The translations under genes were made by a program, and so were the position numbers. 6,131 nucleotides of DNA, from the NCBI GenBank assembly GCA_027036655.1, contig JALWEC010000544.1, positions 1 through 6,131 of the forward strand, written 5' to 3'. This DNA comes from Melioribacteraceae bacterium. Its GTDB lineage: Bacteria > Bacteroidota > Ignavibacteria > Ignavibacteriales > Melioribacteraceae. Each line of letters starts with the position of its first letter. The stretch's first letter is position 1. Shown here piece after piece: positions 1-6,000 of the stretch. The notes below the pieces were generated by a model that was not told where the DNA came from, ran no database searches, and worked only from the letters and a program-made list of their open reading frames with translations.

Positions 1-1
1 A

Positions 2-679
2 AAAACGCAGGATTTATTCTTCCAGATTTTTAACATGCTTCATCAGTCCCGTAAACAGATAATTCTCTCCAGCGACAAACCGCCGAAGGAACTTAAAGGA
101 TTGAACGAACGTTTGGTTTCCCGATTCCAATGGGGATTAACCGCCGATATTCAACCGCCGGATCTCGAAACGAGAATCGCAATCTTAAAAAACAAAAGCG
201 TTAATTACGGTATATCTCTTTCACACGAAATTATTGAATACATTGCGTACAATATTACTTCCAATATACGAGAGCTTGAAGGATGTCTGATTAAACTCCT
301 TGCAAATTCTTCTTTGAATGAAAAGGAAATTGATTTTGAGCTTGTGAAAAAAACCGTGAAAGAAATTGCTACAAACCGCCCTTCCAATATCTCGATTGAT
401 CAAATCACAAAAGTAGTCTGTGAATTTTACGACGTCGAGGAAAATAAGGTGCGCGAGAAAAACAGAAAAAAAGAAATCGTGCTAGCGCGCCAAGTTGCAA
501 TGTATCTGGCAAAAAAATTAACAAACGCATCCCTTAAAACTATCGGGCTTCATTTCGGAGGTCGCGACCACTCAACTGTAATACACGCGCAAAACAGCAT
601 TGAAGAATTGATTCATACAAACGAATCCGTTAAGGAAGAAGTTACCTCGTTAAGGAATAAGATTGAATATAGTCTTTGA
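2..679 (+). CDS. dnaA: Chromosomal replication initiator protein DnaA, 3' part (5'-truncated by window edge)
   Basis: DnaA is the AAA+ ATPase that binds DnaA boxes at oriC, melts the origin and helps load the helicase. The frame is open from base 2 with no stop upstream, so the ATG at 35 is internal; 225 C-terminal residues are present. Visible from N to C (fragment numbering) are sensor I ILSSDKPPKEL (21-31), box VII ERLVSRFQWGL with the arginine-finger candidate R41, sensor II NIRELEG (R90), and the domain IV helix-turn-helix ending in the DnaA signature GGRDHSTVIHA (186-196). The spacings R41-R90 (49) and R90-D189 (99) equal those of E. coli DnaA R285-R334-D433, so nothing is inserted or lost, and about 240 residues (domains I-II, Walker A/B) lie outside. 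No dnaN follows; the next gene, rpiA, converges on it 26 bases away. Confidence 0.97.
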   Translation, partial: KTQDLFFQIFNMLHQSRKQIILSSDKPPKELKGLNERLVSRFQWGLTADIQPPDLETRIAILKNKSVNYGISLSHEIIEYIAYNITSNIRELEGCLIKLLANSSLNEKEIDFELVKKTVKEIATNRPSNISIDQITKVVCEFYDVEENKVREKNRKKEIVLARQVAMYLAKKLTNASLKTIGLHFGGRDHSTVIHAQNSIEELIHTNESVKEEVTSLRNKIEYSL

Positions 680-705
680 GAAAATAATAATCACGCAGAT
701 ATGAG

Positions 706-1386
706 TTACTCCAATTCTACTATTCCCTCCGGTTTTGCAACAATCACTTTTGCCGCAAGTCCGATAAACAAGCCATGTTCAACTATCCCGGCGCGCTCAT
801 TCAGCATCTCGGCAAGCAGCTCGGGATTTTTCAAAATTCCGAAATTCGTATCAAGGATGTAATTCCCTTCGTCGGTAACAAATGGTCTGCCGTTTACTTC
901 CCTTAAAACGGGCTTCCCGCCAATTGATTTTAAATACTCGGTTTCAAGTCCGGCGGCGAATTTAATTACCTCAATTGGGACAGCCCACTTTTCCCCTAAC
1001 TGCACAGATATTTTTGTCTCGTCAACAATAATGATTTCACGTTCCGTCGCTTGGGCGACAATCTTTTCGCGAAGCAACGCGCCCCCGCCCCCTTTAATCA
1101 AATTCAGATTTCTGTCAACTTCGTCCGCTCCGTCTATTGTAATATCGATTCTGGTTTCGCGGGAAAAATCCGTTAAAGGAATTTTGAGTTCTCGCGCCAA
1201 CTTTTCGGATGCAATTGATGTTGGTATCGCTGCGATATTTTTAAGTTCCCCACGATTTATTAAATCGCCTATTTTCTCAATTGCAAACTTGGTAGTACTT
1301 CCCGTACCCAGTCCAACTACCATTCCCGACTTAATATATTCAACGGCTTTTTCAGCCGCTTTCTTCTTCAGTTCATCTTTATTCAT
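706..1386 (-). CDS. rpiA: Ribose-5-phosphate isomerase A
   Basis: This cytosolic enzyme interconverts ribose 5-phosphate and ribulose 5-phosphate in the non-oxidative pentose phosphate pathway. At 226 residues it is the usual RpiA length. Seen in the protein are the phosphate-binding loop GLGTGST (25-31), DGADE (85-89) carrying the two aspartates matching E. coli D81 and D84, and KGGGGALLREK (98-108) carrying the lysine and the glutamate (E107, matching E. coli E103) that acts as the catalytic base. The C-terminal IVEHGLF segment is also typical. All catalytic residues are intact. The ATG at 1386 is chosen because AGAGGA lies 8 bases upstream. The gene starts 14 bases after the reductase stop, so it is the third gene of a ferredoxin-reductase-rpiA operon. 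It is unrelated to RpiB. Confidence 0.97.
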   Translation of the reverse strand: MNKDELKKKAAEKAVEYIKSGMVVGLGTGSTTKFAIEKIGDLINRGELKNIAAIPTSIASEKLARELKIPLTDFSRETRIDITIDGADEVDRNLNLIKGGGGALLREKIVAQATEREIIIVDETKISVQLGEKWAVPIEVIKFAAGLETEYLKSIGGKPVLREVNGRPFVTDEGNYILDTNFGILKNPELLAEMLNERAGIVEHGLFIGLAAKVIVAKPEGIVELE

Positions 1387-1394
1387 TTTAGGTT

Positions 1395-1400
1395 TCCTCT
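1395..1400 (-). promoter_or_regulatory. Ribosome binding site of rpiA
   Basis: On the minus strand AGAGGA lies 8 bases before the rpiA ATG and directly abuts the TAG stop of the upstream reductase gene. This supports the chosen start and co-translation from one message. Confidence 0.7.
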
Positions 1401-2576
1401 CTAATCCATTACAAAAATTTTAGCAGCCTCAATAAGCAAAGAGGGCTGATTGATTAAAGCTTTTTTAAATAAGTTCCCAAGAGTTCTTTTCTCGAACGGG
1501 ACTTTGCTGAAACTTTTTGCAAGAGCGTTAAACTGTTCGTCCGAAAAATTGTAAACTCCGTTTTTAACTTTATCAAATATTCTGTGTCTTTTCCCGAGAC
1601 GTTTTTCCCAGCGTTCCTGATATTCGGAAAGTTTATCCGGACGATTTTCAATTACAGCTTCTCCGGCAACGCCTCCGCCGATACTTCCTCCAATCATTCC
1701 GCTTGCAATACCTCCTCCGGATAAAGGATTTACTTGTCTGGCGGCATCGCCGACCAAAATTATTCCCGGAGCAAATATTTTTTCAAGAGAGGGCGTACAG
1801 GGAACGCCGCCACTTACCGCCGACAGCATTGAAGCTTCGGGATATTTTCTATCGATAAATTCGTTAAGATACTTGTACGCTGATTTTGTTTTTCCAATTT
1901 CTCCGCTAACGCCTATCCCTATGTTTGCCTTTCCTTCCCCTTTCGGAAAAACCCAGAGATAACCTTCCGGCGCGACATTTTCTCCGAAATAAAATATCAA
2001 CGTGTCGGTAGGAACGCTAACATTAGCGGCTACAATTTGGTAAGCTCCTTCCATCTCACGGAAATCTACAAAAGTGCTTAAGCCTGCCCACCTTCCAACT
2101 CGCGACTCCACACCGTCTGCTGCAATTACAACTTTCGATTTGATTTCATATTCCTCGCCAAAATATTTTACTTTAACTCCGCTCACAATGCTATCATTAA
2201 AAAGCAATCCGTGAACATAAGCGTTCGTAATAAATTTAGCTCCGGCGTGCATTGCATCTTCTGCCACAGCTTTATCAAAAAGTTGGCGATTAAGCATATA
2301 TCCTTTTTGCTCAAGCGGAATTGTAACTTCGGTCCCGTCCGGTGAAATTAAAGTGAACTTATCTATATGTGAAGAAATAAATTTTTCGTCCGGAACAATA
2401 AACTCGGCTATCCCTTCATGAGAAACGGCTTCACCGCATCTGACCGGAGTTCCTATTTCCCTGTCCTTTTCAAGGACTAAAACGGATACGCCTTTTTCAG
2501 CGGCAAACTTTGCGGCTATCGAGCCTGCGGGCCCGGCGCCGACAACAACGACATCATACTCTTTATCTATTTTCAT
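1401..2576 (-). CDS. Geranylgeranyl reductase family FAD-dependent oxidoreductase
   Basis: This is a flavoprotein of the GGR family (p-hydroxybenzoate-hydroxylase fold). Members reduce isoprenoid double bonds in archaeal lipids, in the menaquinone tail (MenJ) or in chlorophyll side chains. Over 391 residues it shows the dinucleotide-binding motif VVVGAGPAGSIAA (10-22) with the ribose-binding E36, the family RCGEA with conserved cysteine C47 (46-50), the ADG motif (153-155), the GGR signature PEGYLWVFP (203-211), and the flavin-binding GDAARQVNPLSGGGI (276-290). The C-terminal ~80 residues are basic and may contact membrane or substrate; no transmembrane helix is evident. Its ATG overlaps the ferredoxin stop as ATGA, which implies translational coupling and suggests the ferredoxin as electron donor. 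The substrate cannot be read from sequence. Menaquinone is the simplest guess and ether-lipid chains an alternative. Plant-type ChlP/BchP is less likely because no pigment gene is present here. Confidence 0.9.
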   Translation of the reverse strand: MKIDKEYDVVVVGAGPAGSIAAKFAAEKGVSVLVLEKDREIGTPVRCGEAVSHEGIAEFIVPDEKFISSHIDKFTLISPDGTEVTIPLEQKGYMLNRQLFDKAVAEDAMHAGAKFITNAYVHGLLFNDSIVSGVKVKYFGEEYEIKSKVVIAADGVESRVGRWAGLSTFVDFREMEGAYQIVAANVSVPTDTLIFYFGENVAPEGYLWVFPKGEGKANIGIGVSGEIGKTKSAYKYLNEFIDRKYPEASMLSAVSGGVPCTPSLEKIFAPGIILVGDAARQVNPLSGGGIASGMIGGSIGGGVAGEAVIENRPDKLSEYQERWEKRLGKRHRIFDKVKNGVYNFSDEQFNALAKSFSKVPFEKRTLGNLFKKALINQPSLLIEAAKIFVMD

Positions 2577-2773
2577 TCTTTATCTTTCAATTTATTTTTA
2601 TCAAAAATCAAAACGTCAATCGGGCAAACCCAAACGCACTTTGAACAGTTGGTACAAAGGTCTTCGTCAATGTCTATTGTCGAATCGGTAAGCTCGATAG
2701 CGTCTTCGGGACAAACGCCTACGCATGTTCCGCAATAGTCGCATTTATCGGGAGTTATTTTTATAAGCAGCAA
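2573..2773 (-). CDS. Small 2x[4Fe-4S] ferredoxin, likely electron donor to the adjacent reductase
   Basis: A 66-residue soluble ferredoxin of the bacterial dicluster type. Two complete CxxCxxCxxxCP motifs are visible: C11-C14-C17-C21 with P22, and C40-C43-C46-C50 with P51. Each motif supplies three ligands to one cluster and the fourth to the other, as in clostridial ferredoxins. The acidic stretch between them (residues 23-38) is usual for a docking surface; the C-terminal tail is lysine-rich (KNKLKDK). The start is TTG at 2773. No in-frame ATG lies between the upstream stop at 2789-2791 and the first cluster, and AAGGAAGGA sits 6 bases before the TTG. The next codon CTG is the only close alternative. 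It is first in the operon and overlaps the reductase gene by 4 bases. A partner role with the reductase is inferred from this coupling and from the ferredoxin/GGR pair known in Methanosarcina acetivorans. Confidence 0.93.
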   Translation of the reverse strand: MLLIKITPDKCDYCGTCVGVCPEDAIELTDSTIDIDEDLCTNCSKCVWVCPIDVLIFDKNKLKDKE

Positions 2774-2779
2774 ATTAAA

Positions 2780-2788
2780 TCCTTCCTT
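2780..2788 (-). promoter_or_regulatory. Ribosome binding site deciding the TTG start of the ferredoxin
   Basis: The minus strand reads AAGGAAGGA, then TTTAAT, then TTG. The purine-rich block matches the anti-Shine-Dalgarno with 6-base spacing. An in-frame TAA at 2789-2791 lies immediately upstream, so the coding region cannot extend further and the non-ATG start is forced. Confidence 0.75.
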
Positions 2789-2799
2789 TTATTATCAGA

Positions 2800-2815
2800 T
2801 GTGATTAGTCTCACT
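2800..2815. promoter_or_regulatory. Candidate CRP/FNR-family operator TGTGA-N6-TCACT
   Basis: TGTGA (2800-2804), a six-base spacer TTAGTC, and TCACT (2811-2815) match the classic CRP half-sites TGTGA-N6-TCACA at 9 of 10 positions. The site lies 12 bases upstream of the ferredoxin ribosome binding site, close enough to overlap or follow that operon's promoter; such a position would favour repression rather than activation. Binding by a CRP/FNR-family protein of this organism is inference. Confidence 0.35.
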
Positions 2816-2863
2816 CTTAAACTTACGAAAAAGTATTTAAATTAAAATCAAGTTTTACCGAAC

Positions 2864-2893
2864 TTTTTTAAAATATTTTTTTTTGTTTTTTTT
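2864..2893. other. Phased T-tracts upstream of promoter candidate (possible curved DNA / UP-like element)
   Basis: Three T runs are present: six T (2864-2869), nine T (2876-2884) and eight T (2886-2893). The last two are centred about 9.5 bases apart, close to one helical turn, which is the arrangement that bends DNA. They end two bases before the -33 element of the promoter candidate, where an UP-like element would sit. A structural or regulatory role is inferred. Confidence 0.35.
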
Positions 2894-2895
2894 GA

Positions 2896-2926
2896 TTTGA
2901 TTTTCTAAATTCTCTATATGGTTTTG
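2896..2926 (+). promoter_or_regulatory. Candidate Bacteroidota-type promoter of the secreted-protein gene
   Basis: TTTG (2896-2899), 19 bases, then TGGTTTTG (2919-2926) matches the Bacteroides/Flavobacterium consensus TTTG-N19-21-TAnnTTTG with one mismatch in the -7 box. A conventional reading, TTGATT (2892-2897), 17 bases, TATATG (2915-2920), overlaps it, so the region is promoter-like under either sigma preference. Transcription would start near 2932-2934, giving a leader of about 78 bases. The sequence is AT-rich, so chance matches are possible. Confidence 0.35.
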
Positions 2927-2928
2927 AG

Positions 2929-2944
2929 TATTATGTACATAATA
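2929..2944. promoter_or_regulatory. 16-base perfect palindrome, candidate operator at the transcription start
   Basis: TATTATGTACATAATA is identical to its reverse complement over all 16 bases; the next flanking pair (g/a) breaks the symmetry. It has no loop, so it is a better fit to a dimeric DNA-binding protein site than to a terminator. It begins 3 bases after the -7 element of the promoter candidate and would cover the predicted start site, a repressor position. The binding protein is unknown. Confidence 0.4.
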
Positions 2945-2998
2945 AAAAATATATTTTATATTATTTATGGCAAACTAATTAACTATCTATGTATTACA

Positions 2999-3006
2999 AA
3001 AGGAGG
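2999..3006 (+). promoter_or_regulatory. Strong ribosome binding site of the secreted-protein gene
   Basis: AAAGGAGG is a near-complete Shine-Dalgarno sequence, with only 4 bases (CTCT) between it and the ATG at 3011. It fixes the start of the long frame, which is also where a signal peptide begins. Confidence 0.75.
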
Positions 3007-3010
3007 CTCT

Positions 3011-6000
3011 ATGAAGAAGCTTTTTCTTATGCTTACTTTAGCCGTTTTTCTATTTGCTAACCTTTCCTTTGCACAAAAAATCACTGCGAGGAAAGCAGTT
3101 GCATTTACTAAAACAAAACCACTTTCCACAATGCACCCCATACCTCCGCAAAGCCGAGATCAGGCTTGGAAAATCATGTCCAAAATGATTCCCAACCCTT
3201 CTCTCGACAGACACTCAAATTCTGTTAAGACATTTGACGTCGATCCCGCTTTGCAAAGCACAATGGGAATTAAAAAATTAAATCCGAAAGATATTTCCAG
3301 TTTCGAAGGAGTTAATAACGTTTCCGGCGTTGCTCCTCCCGACAATATGGGAGACGTTGGTCCGAGTAATTATCTCGAAATGATTAATCTTTCATTTGCG
3401 ATTTATAATAAAAACGGACAACTATTATACGGGCCTGCCGATAACAGCACGCTTTGGGCAAATTTGCCCGGTCCTTGGTCCGGAACAAACGACGGCGACC
3501 CTATCGTTAATTACGATGAAATGGCCGGACGTTGGGTAGTTTCACAATTTGCATTACCTAATTTCCCGGACGGACCATATTATGAATTAGTTGCTGTATC
3601 TGCAACCGACGATCCGCAAGGCTCGTGGTATTTATATGCGTTCCAACTGGACAACATGCCTGATTATCCTAAGTTAGGAGTTTGGCCTGATGCATATTAT
3701 ATGAGCGTTAACAGTTTCAGCGCCAGTTCGTTAAACTTTATGGGCGCCGGCGTTGCTGCACTACAGAGAGACTCTATGTTAGTGGGTAGCCCTAATGCTC
3801 AAATGATTTTCTTACAACAAAGCGGCAGCGTTTTTTCCTTGCTTCCTGCCGACTTGGACGGAACAAATACGCCTCCCGCCGGAACTCCGGGTATCTTCGT
3901 CGAATTAGACGGTTCGAGCAACTTGTTATTATACAGATTTATTGTTGATTGGGATACCCCTTCCAATTCCATGTTTGTCGGACCGAATACCATTCCGGTT
4001 GATCCTTACGCTGATGTTTGTTCTTCACGCGACTGCGTTCCTCAAGCCGGCACCTCCGACGCATTGGACGCGCTTTCAGGTCGTTTGATGTACAGATTGC
4101 AGTACCGCTATTTTGGACCAGGCGATGAAAGAATGGTTACAAACCACACTGTTGATAAAGGCAACGGCACAGCTGCAATCCGCTGGTACGAACTGCGGAG
4201 CGACGGCAGCACTTGGTCGCTTTATCAGCAAGGTACTTATTCTCCCGATGATACTTACCGCTGGATGGGAAGTATTGCTATGGATGTGAACGGAAATATT
4301 GCGCTTGGCTATTCCGCATCAAGTTCTTCAATTACCCCTGAGATCAGAGTTACCGGACGTTATGCTAATGATCCGCTCGGACAGATGACAATTCAGGAAG
4401 AAACCGTTTATCAAAGTCCGGCAGCACAAACTAGCGTTAACCGCTGGGGCGATTATACCAATATGACTGTTGACCCTACCGACGGAACAACTTTCTGGTA
4501 TGTTAACGAATACTCAAACGGCGCTTGGGACTGGAGCACAAGAGTTGCTCACTTCGTGTTTGAAATTGACACCGTTCCTCCCGCTGCAATAAATGATCTT
4601 GCCGTAACCGGTGCTTTCTCCAACAATGTAATTTTAGCTTGGACTGCAACCGGAGACGATGGGACAGACGGAACGGCATCTTCCTACGATATCCGTTACA
4701 GCACTTCACCAATTACCGATGCGAACTGGGATGATGCTACTCCATATCCGAACAATATTATTCCTCAACCTTCGGGGAGCCCGGAAGTTGATACTTTAAA
4801 AGGTCTGGATTTCGCTACTACTTATTATTTTGCTATTAAGGCTTATGATAATCTCGGCAATCCTTCCCCGATTTCAAACTCTCCTTCCGGTACGACAGAC
4901 GGTCCTCCGTCAGTTACAGTTACGCCGACAAGTTTAAGCGCTTCATTATTTACAGGCGGAGCAGATACAACATCATTCTCCGTATCTAATGATGCTTCTG
5001 CAGAAAGCAACTTGGAATATCTTGTTGAAATTCAATATCCCGGCGAACAAGTTTGGCCCAAATCCCTTACTCCGCGCCAGGAAGCTAAAAAGAAAAATGA
5101 TATTAATACCGTAGGAAACGGTAAATATCAAACGCTTTATGCTCTTTCTTCCAAAGATGAAGTTGTTCTTGAAGAGCATTTTGAAAATGGCGTTCCACCG
5201 GCAGGTTGGGCAGATGTAGATAATGCAGGTTCAGGAATTGATTGGAAAACCAACACAGAATACGGCGAAAGCAACTACACCGGCGGTACAGGCGAAGCTG
5301 CTTGCGTAAGCAGTGATGCTGTTGCAGGTCCTTTTAACGCAGAACTTTGGACACCGGAAATAAACATAATGGGACGCCAAGATTTATACTTATCGTATAA
5401 TGCAAACTTCCAAGCTTTGGGCTCAAATGATTTCTTGGATTTGGATGCAAGTTACGACGGCGGTGTAACTTGGAATACAATAATGAGTTGGAATGAAGAC
5501 CACGGCGATTTGCACGGAGCAGGCGAAGCGGTCTCAATTCTTCTCGATGATGCAATTCCAACCGGCACTTCAAACATTATTTTGAGATGGCATTATTACA
5601 CCACCGCTTCCTCGCCTTGGCAGTGGTATGCCGAGATTGACGACGTAGTTCTATCCGGCGGTTCGGCTTGGCTATCCGTTAATCCGCTTGCCGGAACAGT
5701 AGAGCCGGGCAATTCGACTCCGGAAAACGTAATCTTCAGCGCAGCCGGATTAATGGGAGGAACATATACGGCAAATGTTGTCGTAACCAGTAATGACCCT
5801 GCTAATCCTGCAGTTCCGGTCGCTTGTACTTTAGATGTTACCGGAGTACAAAACATTACCGTTACTCCCGATTCTATTAACTACGGAACACTATTTGTTA
5901 ATCAAACAGACAGTGCGATTGTTAACGTTACAAATGACGGAACGGATACACTGCATGTTACTTCATTAACAACCGATAACACAGATTATACCGTAAGCGA

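Noticed and set aside
205..403. Two overlapping minus-strand open frames of 60 codons inside dnaA
   Set aside because: They are antisense to the conserved AAA+ region of dnaA, show no family motif, and have no supporting ribosome binding site.
680..705. Bidirectional terminator between dnaA and rpiA
   Set aside because: The 26 bases hold no inverted repeat with a flanking T-run; I see no hairpin.
1031..1423. Plus-strand open frame of 130 codons opposite rpiA
   Set aside because: It mirrors a fully conserved RpiA on the other strand; its serine/phenylalanine-rich translation is what the complement of such codons gives, and it resembles no known family.
1454..1651. Minus-strand open frame of 65 codons inside the reductase gene
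   Set aside because: It lies out of frame within the C-terminal part of the reductase, is strongly basic, and has no motif.
2864..2893. Intrinsic terminator suggested by the T-rich runs
   Set aside because: No GC-rich stem precedes the T-runs, and both neighbouring genes are transcribed away from the region.
2971..3000. Possible minus-strand promoter TTTG-N18-TTAGTTTG for the ferredoxin operon
   Set aside because: One mismatch in the -7 box and an 18-base spacer are tolerable, but the region is very AT-rich, the leader would be about 190 bases, and it would overlap the other gene's ribosome binding site; too weak to list as a feature.
3160..5856. Six minus-strand open frames of 61-86 codons under the secreted-protein gene
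   Set aside because: The plus-strand frame is continuous with recognisable domains throughout; the antisense frames have no motifs or upstream signals and overlap conserved coding sequence.
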